Shown in pieces: positions 1-12,300 of a stretch of 64,000 nucleotides of DNA (positions are counted from its first letter, which is position 1; every line of letters starts with the position of its first letter). The position numbers and the translations under genes were made by a program. Source of the stretch: Apteryx mantelli. Taxonomy: Eukaryota; Chordata; Aves; Apterygiformes; Apterygidae. The DNA lies in assembly GCF_036417845.1 (NCBI RefSeq), contig NC_089978.1, positions 134,968,288 to 135,032,287 on the forward strand, read 5' to 3'. Below the pieces are notes generated by a model. That model was given only the letters and a program-made list of their open reading frames with translations, was not told the DNA's origin and did not search any database.

Positions 1-1069
1 TCTGGCTCTTCTTTTCTCTGAAAGACACAGGGAGAGCTCTGCACAGCCTAAATCATGACAATGTGTTTGTGTGGGCAAGAAGAGAGAAAGATCTGGGGAG
101 ATAGAATGATCTTAAATTACTTTTTCTCTCTTCTGTCTTCTACAGTGAACCTCATGCTCTGAATCTCCAAGGGAACCTTTGAAAAGGATCTTCCCCTCCT
201 CCCCATCACGTTTTTGTTTGCCAGCTCTGCCCTGTGCTGTGCGGGGAAGCTGGAAGGAGCAGACTGGGCCCTGGAGGACAGCAAAAAGGACAATGTAGTG
301 AGGGTGCCATGGGCTCTTGGATAGGGAACTCTCTGCATCTTCTCCCCACCCAACACTCTCTGCTGACAGTTCTCTGACAGTCTTGGCAGGAATCTCTGCC
401 TGGCCAAGAGCATGGCACTTGGTGAGTGAGGGATTACACACTGTGTATGTGCCACCCTCACCATTTCCCCAGGACCTTTCTCCTGCCTCCCATCTTCTCT
501 AAATCTCTTTGCCAGCTCCTCATTCACTAGGACGCTGGGCACCAGGCAGCTGCTACTACCAAACTGTCTGGAGTCCTGGCAGTCCCTGTTTGCCTCTGGC
601 CTTCACAAGTCCCAGGAGAAGGTGGTCCCAGAGACAGAAAGTGCCTGGGAGGCACATGAAGTAAGGAGAGCTTTTTCTTTGGGGGGAGAGTGGAGGAGGG
701 GGATAAAATAGATGGGGAGGAAAAAAAAAGAGTGCAAGAGAGTGAGGGAAGAAGCGCTGACAAGTGTTCATGAAAAAGAGTGGAAGAAAGGAAAAGAAAG
801 AGAACAAGGTGGAAGGGATAGAACAAGTGAAAAAAATACAAGCAAACAAGAGGGAAAGGGTGGCCTGAAAGACAGAGTGGCAGGCTGTTCTTGCCTCCCT
901 GCCTAGCACCTGATGACAATGCCTTGAGGACCCCCTCCAGTGTATATAAACCTTGCATCATAGCAGCAGCAGATGAGGAGAGACGTGGTTACCCCCATGT
1001 GGAGTCCCTTTTACCCTCTTACAAAATCCCAGCAACGGGGACAGGGTGCGGCCTAGTGGGAGTGGCAGC
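1..1069. other. Sequence upstream of GPR162; no coding gene recognised
   Basis: No open frame here resembles a known protein. A purine-rich stretch lies at about 661-850, and a TATA-like motif (TATATAAA) at 943-950. A pyrimidine-rich run ending in AG at 1032 could be the acceptor of the exon that holds the GPR162 start codon, which would place the promoter and a noncoding first exon further left. These are motif-level readings only. Confidence 0.4.
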
Positions 1070-4000
1070 ATGGGGGACTCATCAGAGTCCACCTTGCATA
1101 ACAATTCGCTGTGGTGGCTAGCATGTGGGATGTTAGCCCTTTTGGCCAACTCCTGGATTATTCTCAGCATCACAGCCAAGCAACAGAAACACAAGCCCCT
1201 GGAGCTGCTACTATGCTTCCTTGCTGGGACCCACATCCTTATGGCAGCAGTGCCCCTCACCACCTACGCTGTGGTGCAGCTGCGGCGTGAGTCCTCTGAC
1301 TATGACTGGAACGAGAGCATCTGCAAGGTCTTTGTCTCCACGTACTACACCCTGGCTCTGGCCACCTGCTTCACAGTGGCCTCACTCTCCTACCACCGGA
1401 TGTGGATGGTGAGATGGCCAGTCAACTATCGGCTGAGCAATGCCAAGAAGCAGGCTCTGCATGCAGTCATGGGTATCTGGATGGTATCATTCATCCTCTC
1501 AACCCTGCCCTCCATTGGCTGGCACAACAATGGTGAGCGCTACTATGCCCGTGGCTGCCAGTTCATTGTCAGCAAGATAGGGCTGGGCTTTGGTGTCTGC
1601 TTCAGCCTCCTGCTCCTTGGAGGAATCGTCATGGGCTTGGTGTGTGTGGGTATCACTTTCTACCAGACCCTGTGGGCACACAGAAGACGCCGGCAGTGCC
1701 GCCATCAGCGGGCAGAGGAAGCGTCATCCTCCTGTTCTTCCTCAGCACACAACCCTTTCAATGTGCCGGCCATTGTAGTGGAGGATGTGCGAGGCAAAAG
1801 GAGGTCTTCACTGGATGGCTCTGAGTCAGCCAAGACCTCCTTGCAGATGACCAACCTCATCAGCGCTATTGTCTTCCTGTATGACATACTCACTGGGGTG
1901 CCTATCTTGGTAAGCAGTGAGCTTTCCCTTTCCCTTCACAGAGTCACAGTTAAACTAGATTTCTGTCTGTTTTGAGTTTAGAGAAGAAACTCTGTCTTCT
2001 GTCTGCCGACAACAGAGTTGCCTCATCTGAACCTCTGTAGTTCTGAAGGCCAGTTTAAAAAGATTGCAGTAATTCTCTTATTCTCTGCAGGAACCTTTTC
2101 TTAAGACAAGTCTAAACCTGGGGAATACACACCACACAGCTAAAAACACTGTGAAAGTTAAAAGTGGCTAAGAGGAGACTGGAGAGGAAATTATTCTGCA
2201 TACTTACAGGGTGATCTACATATCTAAAAATGATGAGAATTTGATTTCTCTGATTTGCTTCTAGAGAACTGATACACCAGCTTTAAAAGCTGTTGCTGTC
2301 AGTTTTCTTTTTCCTTCTGCTTGTATGTTCATAGTCAGCATTCATGTTTTGGCTGACTGGTTGATTTTCTGAACACTGAAGAGCTGAGGAAGTTCGCAAA
2401 GGGAACCATTAAGGGAACAGAGGCTTAGTCACCATTTTTCAATCACTGTGTCTTTTGTTAGCACCTATTTAGCTCCAGCTCATAATGAGCACCGGGAAGA
2501 GGGGATGCTAACACCAGGTCTCATGTTAGAGATGACAGCTCAGAATACACTCCAGCAAACCTGGGACAACACTGTAGGAACAATTTTTAAAAAGGGGCAT
2601 GGGGTAATTACTTAAAGAATCCTTTACTAATAGATTACATGCTACTACAGAATTGGCTTATGGTCTCTTTCTCCCTTGATCCCCACTTCTGTCTTTTTCC
2701 TCTTTCATGGCCTTGATTTTCTCTCCCATCTCAAAGGTTGTGAGCTTTTTTAGCCTGCGCTATGATACAGCCCCCACCTGGATGGTTCTGGCTGTGCTCT
2801 GGTGCTCCATGGTGCAGACCCTGCTGCTCCCCTCCTTCATCTGGTCCTGCGAGCGCTACCGAGCTGACCTCCGCACTGTGTGGGAGCAGTGTGTGGCTAT
2901 CATGTCTGAGGAAGACGGAGATGATGGTAAGCCCCTCACCACCCCACAGCCATGTTTCTTCACAAATGCTGTCCCTTAAAAACCACAGAGGAGAGAGTGC
3001 CTTGAGAAAAGGACCTAGTGGCATTGGGAGAGATGTTGTGGGGGTCTAGATGGTATTCATATTAAAGCTTGGAGTTGGCAACCATAAGAAAATTTATTCT
3101 GGAGAAAGCTTTGCCACTCATATGCCGCCTTAAGGACTGACTAGCATCCAGGAAAAATTAGTGCAACAGCTTCACAGTAGGTGTGAGAACAGAGGTGGTG
3201 TATAGCCATCAAACCACAATGAAAATGACACACCAGCCCTTAGCCTGACCCGCTGATCCAAAGGCCCACCCAAATTGTGGTGGTGAGAGATTTAAAAGTG
3301 AGACAGGAGAAACAGGGAATCTCCTGTGTCTTTTAGCCCTGCTGGAAGCAGAAAGAAGAGGTCCTTAGTCAAAGGCAAGTCCAGAGGGCTGCGAGTAGGG
3401 CGGCAAAAATCAGACAAGAATTACGATGGTGTCTAGGTGCCCTGATAATGCTCATCTTCTAGCGGAGAAATGTTTCCTGCTGTTCTCCCCTTTGCCAACA
3501 GATGGTGTGTGTGAGGATTATGGTGATGGCAGGATCTGCAAAGTGAGATTTGATGCAAATGGTGCTGCAGCTGTGAAGCGGAACTCCCGGGACATCAAGC
3601 TGCTACCCATGCATCACATGTTGTTGCCCCAGGACAAGGTGCATTATCTCCAGGTGAGCTGAAGGGTAGCAGGGGCAGCCCCACAACCCACTTCCTTCTC
3701 TCTTGGTTTCCCATATCTTTGTGTCCTATTGACTCTCTTCTCTCAGAAGGCCTCAGCTACGCCTCCTCTGTTCTTTCTCTTCTCAAGCCTTCCATCACCT
3801 GCCTCCTTCTCCTGTTTCCAGGTCCCCATCTCCCGGAGAATGTCACATGATGAGACTAACATCTTCTCCTCCCACCGGACCACTCCATCCTTCCTACACA
3901 AGTGGTCTTCATCTGATGATATCCGCATCTCCACCCCCCGCAAGCCCGGAGGCCCTGGCTTCTTGCCTCCTCAGTTGCATGGCTACCAGCACCACCGGCG

Positions 4001-4349
4001 GCCCCCAGAAGATGAGCTGACAACCCTCCGGCAGTTTTTGGAAGGGGGGCTGGCGCCCCGGGGATCCAGCTCCAGTGCCTGCTTCTTCCGAGATGAGATC
4101 ACCACATTCATTGATGAGACGCCACAACCCACCCCAGCCTGCAGCCCACGGCACTCCTGTCTCCTGCTCACATCACACCGCGATCGCCGCCTCTCACTCG
4201 GCAGCAGAGAGGAGGAGAACACTGGCTGGCCACGGCGCTGCTCGCTGGCTGGCAACGAAGCCTGGCATCTGCAGGATGGAGAGCAGGCGCCACATGAACG
4301 GACCCTTGAGGCCTCTGAGGCTCAAACCTTCCAGGATCCCAAACTATGA
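1070..4349 (+). CDS. GPR162: GPR162, orphan class A-like G-protein-coupled receptor
   Basis: Four coding exons: 1070-1909, 2737-2926, 3502-3653 and 3822-4349. Phases fit and they give 569 residues (human about 588). I chose the ATG at 1070; the frame is open further left but only from a GTG. Exon 1 encodes TM1-TM6: TM1 about residues 13-35, TM2 44-68, TM3 85-108. N-glycosylation sequons lie at residues 11 and 81. The end of TM3 carries Y-H-R where most class A receptors have D-R-Y. Exon 2 completes TM6-TM7 after the junction VPIL/VVSFFSL. Exons 3-4 form a long serine- and proline-rich cytoplasmic tail with the conserved blocks [19 protein letters not shown] and [14 protein letters not shown]. 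Transmembrane residues are nearly identical to human; the tail is more divergent. The exon 2 acceptor ends in AAG, a weak but legal site. The receptor is an orphan, expressed mainly in brain in mammals; its ligand is unknown. Confidence 0.96.
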
Positions 4350-4389
4350 GAGACAGCATCAAAAACATTCAGTGCCATCAAGATTTTTA

Positions 4390-4395
4390 AATAAA
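4390..4395 (+). promoter_or_regulatory. Candidate polyadenylation signal, GPR162
   Basis: AATAAA lies 41 bases after the GPR162 stop codon. It would give a very short 3' UTR, so a later site may also be used. Confidence 0.45.
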
Positions 4396-6343
4396 AATTC
4401 AAATGTTCCCTTGTCCTGGGACCCAATTACTAATTTACATTCTTGTCTTTCTCACCAGCAGGCAGGAAACAAGGCACCTCACAGTCGTGGGGGGAAAAGC
4501 ATGACAGAGCTGCAGAACAGAGTGCTACGGATGTGGACAGTCTGCGCCTGCTCTCAGGTTATAAACACAACCGCCACTGCGACAGCCATTTGACACCCTT
4601 GCCAGTCCCATCCCTTTGTGAACTCCACCCTCACATTAGCTCTGCCCTAAGAGACAAGGCAGGCACAGGATGGTATTAAAATTCTATATTTGGAGTGTCA
4701 ATTGTGTGTCTTTTTAAAATAATATATTAGTAATAATTTTGTTTCCATAGAAACTAAGTGATTGCCTTAATGTTTAATGAAACTTCTCAAGCTTCTGGAA
4801 GGGAAATACAGTGTGCAAGGCTCCTTCCCTGCCTCTCTCTCTCCCTTTCCTTGTCAGTGCATCTGGGAGGCAGCAGATACTTAACAGCCCAGGGACAGGA
4901 GCAGAGCCTATATTGAGGAGTCATCATGGGAGACTGGGTGAAAAGTTTTCCTCTCCATCTCAGGAGAGGCTCAGGCTACCTACAGCTAAACGGGAGTGGC
5001 CTCTGTGATTTCTACTATCACTCAACAAAAAGCATTGCTTTGAGGCAACCCTATGCTTGAAACAATTAAGTTCTCTCAAGCAAGATCCTGACCCAAAAAA
5101 GTCTTCTTTCACCGGTGTGATCTGTTGATTCCAGTGCAAACTCTTCATGAAACAGAATGGTCCGAGCATCTCACCCAGATATAAGGCCAGCTTGGAAGAC
5201 CTGATAGAAGTTTGTGCATGCAAGGCCCCAAATCTGCCAATTTCATCAAAGCTGGGAACTATGATATCTGAAGCAGTTTTTCACTTTGTGCAGAGATCTC
5301 AGAAGGGACGTACCATGCTGGTTTATGGAAGATGATCATTTTCCTTCCAGACACTGGTTGTAGTTTCAACCATGAGTTAAGGGAGTAGCTGCATCAGAGG
5401 AACTGTGGAAAAGATATAGTTCTTCACCTCCAAGGAGCTTTTCCACGTGATGGAACTTAGTCTATAAACTTTGAAAGTATAGATCATATCCTGTATGCAT
5501 TTGGATAAATTAATCATAACCCCTTAAATGGCTTCTTTGTTGGAAGGGTCTAGTTCACATGTACTAAAGGAAGGTTTAGCTTTGGCTGGTACTTGGTGGC
5601 TACCTGGACAATGAATCGCATCAGACAAAGAGGTCAGCCTCAGCTGGCTTACAAAGGACCTGCATTGGGTTGATCTAGGTACCCCTACAGTCATGGCAGG
5701 TCCCAGTTGATGCAGTAGGATCTGCTCGTGAGGAGAGACATGGGGGCAGAGACTTAGCCAAGCCTTATCCCTGTGTGTGTTTTTTCCAAAGAAAAGTGAT
5801 ATAACTGCCACCTCACAGGCAGTTCCTTGGGGGTACATGGACACAGGGTGGTGGGTTAGAGCTGACCCCTGCAGCTATGATCAACAAGCAGCCCAAGATC
5901 ATGAGGTCATGATTATTCTAACACATTACATGCAGCTGCTCAGCGCTGCCACTCGAGATGCCAGGGCTCAACCTCAGGTCGAGGAAGGTCAGGAATTTGC
6001 TCCACCTCTTTGTGTCCCCGATCCAAGAGCTGAGCTTGTCCTCATTGCTGGGAGGCTGGGGCGGGAGGATCCAAGAGCTGAGCTTGTCCTCGTTGCTGGG
6101 AGGCTGGGGCAGGAGGGTGGCACAGCCGGGGCAGGCTGCAGATGAGCTGCCCAGACCCCTCCAGGCTGCCTGGCCATGGTGCTCACCACTGCCAGGACTG
6201 GGGCGAGCGGGCAGGGGGCTCTGCCCACCCGGCCCAGCACGGCCCGGCCTCCGGGGTGTGTCTAGCTCGGGGCCTGCCAGCATCTCCACCCGCCCCCTGG
6301 CTGCGCAGTGCTTTCCCGTCCCCTCCTCCTCCGCAGCTCAGCC
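4396..6343. other. Intergenic region GPR162 to P3H3
   Basis: No coding gene is recognised. The left part is AT-richer and featureless. GC content rises from about 6040 towards the P3H3 start, forming a modest CpG-rich promoter, and an imperfect 48-bp tandem duplication lies at 6020-6115. Confidence 0.5.
6020..6115. repeat. 48-bp tandem duplication, two copies
   Basis: The copies 6020-6067 and 6068-6115 both begin GATCCAAGAGCTGAGC and differ at two positions, so the duplication is recent. It sits about 230 bp upstream of the P3H3 start codon, in its presumed promoter. Confidence 0.9.
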
Positions 6344-9300
6344 ATGGCCTCCCTGCTCCTCCCGCTGCTTCTTGCCCTTGCCGCTGCTGCCACGTCTGCG
6401 GCTGCAGGCCGCGTGGTCCCCTACGACCTGCTCTACGCAGACGGCGTGCGTGCCTACTTGGCGCGGGAGTGGACGCGGGCGGCCGAGCTGCTGCAGCGCT
6501 CACTGCACAGCTACGCAGGGCTGCGGGAGGCCCGCAGCGCCTGCCACCGCGCCTGCCATGATGAAGTGGCCTTTGTGCGGGGACCGGCAGCACCCTGGGA
6601 CTCTGCCTTCTTTGACCGGGTGCTGCAGCGTGCCAACTGCCTGCAGCACTGCCTGGGCCGCCAGCTTGGTGGACCACCCTCAGCACACCGCATCAGCCAC
6701 GCCATCCAGCGGGACTTTGAGCAGCGGGAGCCCTACAACTACCTCCAGGTGGCCTTCTTCCAGGTGGGCTTGCCTAGACAAGGTCCTGAGCAACCTGATC
6801 GAGCTCTGGAGTTAGCCCCCCTGTGAGCAGGGCACTGGGCTGGAGACCTCCAGTGGCCCCATCCCACTTGAATCTTTCTCTGCTTCTCAGCAAAAATAGC
6901 ATGCAGGTTAGGTAGCTGCTGGAGGTTTGAAGGAGTTCAGAAGGCAGTGAGGTGCAGGGCACTGCGAGGCCTTGCAGATTGCCACCCCTTTGTGCCTAGT
7001 GAGGTTGGCCTGACATGTGGGCTGTCAGGGACATGGGACACGGGGCACAGGCATGCTGTGGATGAATCTAGGTCACAGCATGGGCCGAGCAAAGTGCTGT
7101 TTACAGGTGGGCCCTACCCAAATACTCAGTGTCATGGTGCTGAAGTTGGTGGGAGCAGCTGGGGTGAAAGGTAGGTCTGAAGGGAAGTGGGTCTGCCTAG
7201 TGCACACGGGAATGTTACATGTGCTGCCTTTTCTCCGCAGCTGAAGAAGCTGGATCAAGCGGTATCCGCAGCTCACACGTTCTTCATTGCAAATCCCCAG
7301 CACTTCCAGATGCGTGAGGACATAGAGAAATACCGCCGTATGTCAGGGGTGAAATCAGACAGCTTCCGGGATCTGGAGGCCACACCACTCTGGGTGAGGA
7401 TCTGATGCAAAACTGTGTGTATTTACAGGCATCAGCATGGCTTGTCACACATGCCCAGGGACCAGTCTAGGACCCTGCTCTATTTCCACATAGGGGTCAT
7501 GGCCTGAGACAAGGTGTCCATACACCAGTGAAGGCAAACTAATGACACAGAAAGAGATTTGGTGGTGGCAATTACAGCAGGCTGCAGTGCCTTGGAGAAG
7601 TCTATTCGGCACACGTCCAGATTTGCTGTAACACTGCATGGTGGGCTGTGCATGATCCAAGCAGGCCCCTAGATGTCAGCACTATCCTGAGTGACTTGAA
7701 GTCTCAGGGAGTCCTTTGGTGTCACCCACACTAACAACGGGCCTGGTCCTGTCCTTTGCAGGAGGCGTATGAGGCTGGGGTGCAGCACTACAATGCAGAT
7801 GAGTACCTGCAGGCTGTGGCCAGGCTGGAGGAGTCACTCAGAGAGGCGCTGTCAGCACTAGAAGAGTGTCGTGCCCTCTGTGAAGGACCTTGGGAGGAGG
7901 ACAAGGACGAGGACGAGGATGAGGAGAAGGAGGACATGCAGCCTGGCCTGTATGAAACAATTGCAGGTAGTGTTGGAGGCACAGAGGGGTGGGTAGGAAG
8001 GCCATGCTTCCCAGTCTGGATAGGCCCCATCTCCCAGCACTCCTGTCTGGCAGACAGGGGAGCTGCTGGCTTTCACGCTGCTCTCTCTTGCAGCCCATTA
8101 TGTTCAAGTCTTGAAGTGCAGACAGCAATGTGTGCTTGAAATTGCCACAAAGCCAGGGTGGATTTCAGCCACGGAAGACTTCATACCCTCCCATCTTGAT
8201 TTACTGCAGTTTGCCTATGATCAAGGTGAGCAGAGCCACGATCCAGTGGGTGCTGCCGTAGCACCCCTAAGCTTGCACCTCTCCTCCGGACCTAGAGAGC
8301 AGCGTATCATGGGGAAAAGTGTAACACTGACCTGAGCTCTACCTGTCTCCCTCCTCTCCTACCCCCTCTGTCCACCTCTCTGGCCAGAACTTCTCTTGCT
8401 CAGGCCCAAGCCTGAGGCCACCTTTGGAGAGGTTTCTCATGATCCACCTCTGACTCTGTGTGCAATTTCTCTAATTTGTCGTGTTCCCACTGTGTGTATG
8501 GACAAATCTTTCCTCCAGAGCTCTCCATTTGAAGTCCTAGCTCTAACCATCTGCTCTGTCCAAGCTGTATATCTCATACCCTCCTTTTCAGTATGTCACT
8601 GTTTCAAGTGCTGCCTTCTCAGGCTCCCACTTCTTATATAGAGCATGCACTTGCATCTCATCTTAACAGTGATGTCCCTTTTGAGTCAGCCCTGCCTGCC
8701 CTAACTTAGCTGATAGCCTGTCATGACATGGGGCATCCTGTCACCCCTGTTACTTTCATATGTACCTCAGTTTGTCCCTTGAACACCTCTACTCCATCCC
8801 CCATGCAGCCTGTCTGACCCAAATGGCTGTCACCTCCTCTGTGACAGCCTTGATAAAATTTTTCTCTCAAAGAGGCCTCCAGAGCCCAACTGCCTCATCA
8901 TCACTATCAGGCGAGGGAGGTGGGACTGTCCTTCCTCATATTTCCTTTTCTTCTCCCTCAGTCTCCTCTGAACTAGCCCCCAATAAATACTGAAAATGGG
9001 CCCATTCTTCACCAGGCTCATTCCCTGTATCTCTGCCCACTGTCCTCTGCTTTGTAGAGGCCCAGCTAGGCAGGGAGGATGTGTATTCAGTGCCAGGCCT
9101 CCCACTGCCAGATTGTGACTGGGACTTTGGGCACTGCTGGCCTATACACATTTACTGCTAACATCAAGGCTTTTGATGACCTGTCTGTTTGTTCTGTTCT
9201 GTCCCTGCTCAAGTTGGAAACCAGACACTGGCTGCTGAATGTGCTGCTTCCTACTTGCTCTTCTATCCCATGGATGAGCCTATGTTGGAGAAAATGAATC

Positions 9301-12300
9301 AGTATCGCACAGAACTGGGGGAGGACACAGCTGTCACAGCCAGAGAGGTAGTTCCAACCCTGGGTCTGTATTTGCTGGCCCTCCCCTGTCTCCTACAACT
9401 GGACCACCGGTCCAGGAGACAAAAAGGGGAGTGTGTATGTTTCACTGCAGATGTGTGCCAAGCCCAGGGCTAAAGAAACCTGAGCCTGAGTTTGCTCATA
9501 GTCTACACCAGACAGAGTCCCTCCAGGACAGAAATGGGCTCCTTTAGTGCACAGCAGTGCATTGGGGCAGGTTTCTGCCCTGGACAGGTATGGGATTATC
9601 TTTTGTGGTTATCTGACAGCCTCTTTGTCTCCTTAGAATATTCAGCATTATGTGCAGAGATCTCTGATGGAGAAGAAGTTGATTTACTATGCAGTGGAGC
9701 ATCTAGGAGGAACTTTTAACGATCCTGTAAGTAATGATATTATCTTAATCTTCCTGCCCTAATTTCATTAAGAAAGTTACTAGTCCTCAATTCAATAGCA
9801 CATGATCCAGAGAGGATCAGATGCTGATGAGAAGGACCCCAAAATCCTTCTGATGTGGACTTTTAAGGGCTTTTCTCTGCACTAGGACCAAAGCTAGTTG
9901 AAAATGTTGCTGTAACTCTATGCATTAGCCCAATCTGACTGGTCTCAGAAACATGCTAGAGCCATTAGTCTGGTCTCCCCTGGAGAAGGGGGACAAGGGA
10001 CTGGCTGGTTAACCTGATCCAGTGTGGGAGAAGTTTGCTGGGTGCTGAACCTTCCGCATTTGTTCCTGTAGGATCTTTGGACTCCAGATGAGCTGATTCC
10101 TGAAAATCTAAAGGAACAACACAGGTAAGATTGGCTGAGTTGAGTAGGAAATGGAAGTGCTGGAGGCAGGGGATGGGGTAGAACTGGCAGGGTTCATATA
10201 GCTAACAGTAATACCTACTGAGGAATGGGCAAAACAGGAACATGAAGAGCGTGAACAGACAACCACAGAGGAGGGTTAGGTGTAGCTCTGTATACTGACA
10301 GCCCTGGTCTGTGTTTTCTCCCTTGCTCCCGAGAGAGGATCAGGAGAAGCAAAAGCAGGAGACTCTGGATGTGGAAGAGAGGGAGAAGAGGGGTGAGTAA
10401 CAGAACTCGAAGAAGGACTTGGGTGCAGTCAGCCAGGCTAAGTGCTATCTCTTCTTCCATCCTCAGGCATTTGAATGCTAGCATAGACGCTGACTGACTT
10501 GAATGGCTCAGCAAGTCTTCTCACCGTTTCTTTTCTCCCTCTTTGATGCATGAATAATCTTGCAAAATCTCGCTGCATACATCTGTGGGATGGGAACCCA
10601 AAGAGCACTGTGGCTGGAGAAGGTGAGACCAATGCTGCCTGGATATATGACAAGCCTATGGACATGCAGATCCTTGTTCAGTGCAGCTGTCATGAACAGG
10701 CAGGAGGGTCTACACCAAACCTGGTTCAGCTCCACCAGCCCGACACCAAACAGCATTTTTCTGAAGGGGTCAAGGAGAAAGGGGGGAAAACTGGAAACAG
10801 ACTACTCAGCTTGAGCAAGTCTTTCTCTAAAAGAAACAAGTCCAGATGGATCATGGCTGAATGCTACAGGCTGCAGTGCAGAGTCCTTTGTTCTTGCTGG
10901 TCCTATACTCTCATGTGTGGACGCAGAGCCTCTTGCAGGCCTCTGTCCTGGCGTCTTTGCTCGAACTGACCCCCAGTGGTTCTCTGCTGTAGGAGCAGAT
11001 CATTCTGATGGTCTGAGTGTGTTGGCATTCCTGACCATTCAGAGGTCAGAGAGGGGAAGAAAAAAGACCTATTGCATCAAGTCATCAACTGATAGCCGTT
11101 GCTTCTCTTTGGGGCTGAAGAGAGTAGAAAGATGCACTGGAGATACTTCTAGGATAAGGTGCGTGATTGAAAGGAGTGTTGATGGAGGTGTTTACCTGCT
11201 TCTTTTCTCCAGAGCCTCACCCCAGGAGGCTGGGCATGTTCTGCTGCTGTGATCCACAGTGCACTCAACTCTCTCCATTTCTCTGCTGCTCTCCCAGCAC
11301 ACCCCAAATTTCTGCTGGCTCCTGAAGCACTCGCAGTAGGCCAGCTCCTCCAGCTGATGCTCTGGTTCCCCTGATGCATGTGAGGGGTGCAAGTGGCCCA
11401 GATCTGTGAGGGATGGGCACTTCTGGGGAATGCTTCTGTCTTCCCCCAGAACATATAGTGTCTCTCCTCCACTTCCTCATCCAGACTGGGCGTTGGTAAC
11501 TGAGGGTTTCTTGTCCAAAACTTGCTCATCCCTATCTGTACATACTTCTCCCACAGGTCCTTTGCCTTTTGAAGGTGTCAGTGTCACCATGGATTCCCGC
11601 CAGATGAATGGAACCCAGAGGGTTGTGTTTGACCAAGTCCTGACAGAGTCCGAGTGTAGGGACCTTCTCCAGCTGACAAAGGTGAGGCCTGAGTCTTGTA
11701 GGAGCCCCCATATGCCCTCTCCTCCTCAGCAGACAGAGCTGCAATGTTGCAGTGGAGGAGAGATGGCAGCCTCATCTGTGTCATCTCTATCCATCTATTC
11801 CAGGCAGCTGGAGGAACCGGAGATGGCTACAGGGGAAGACGGTCCCCTCATACCCCACATGAGAGATTTGAAGGGTTAACCATTCTGAAGGCCATGCAGG
11901 TAAGTGGCTCTGTGAGCCTCCCATCTTGGTTGTCCATAAAGAGTGTTTATCACCTGAGCATTTTTCTCTGTGTTATCTTTCCCACAAGCACACGTGCAGT
12001 TTCCCCTGACTATCTTCCTCCACATTCATGTTTAGGCACATTGTACATGGAGCACTTGACATGTGCCTTCTCTCCTACAAGGAAGGGTTTTAGGGTCACT
12101 ACTTGTCCCAGTGGGATAGTCTTACAGACATGTCTTCCTTAGAATCACAGAATGATTTAAGACAGAAGGGGCCTCTGGAGATCTCTAGTCCAACCCCCTG
12201 ACCACAGCATGGCTAAATCCAAAGCTAGGTGAGGTTTCTCAAGGCCTTCTGCAGGCAAGTCCTGAACATCTCTAAGGGTGGAGATTCCCCAGCCTGTCTG

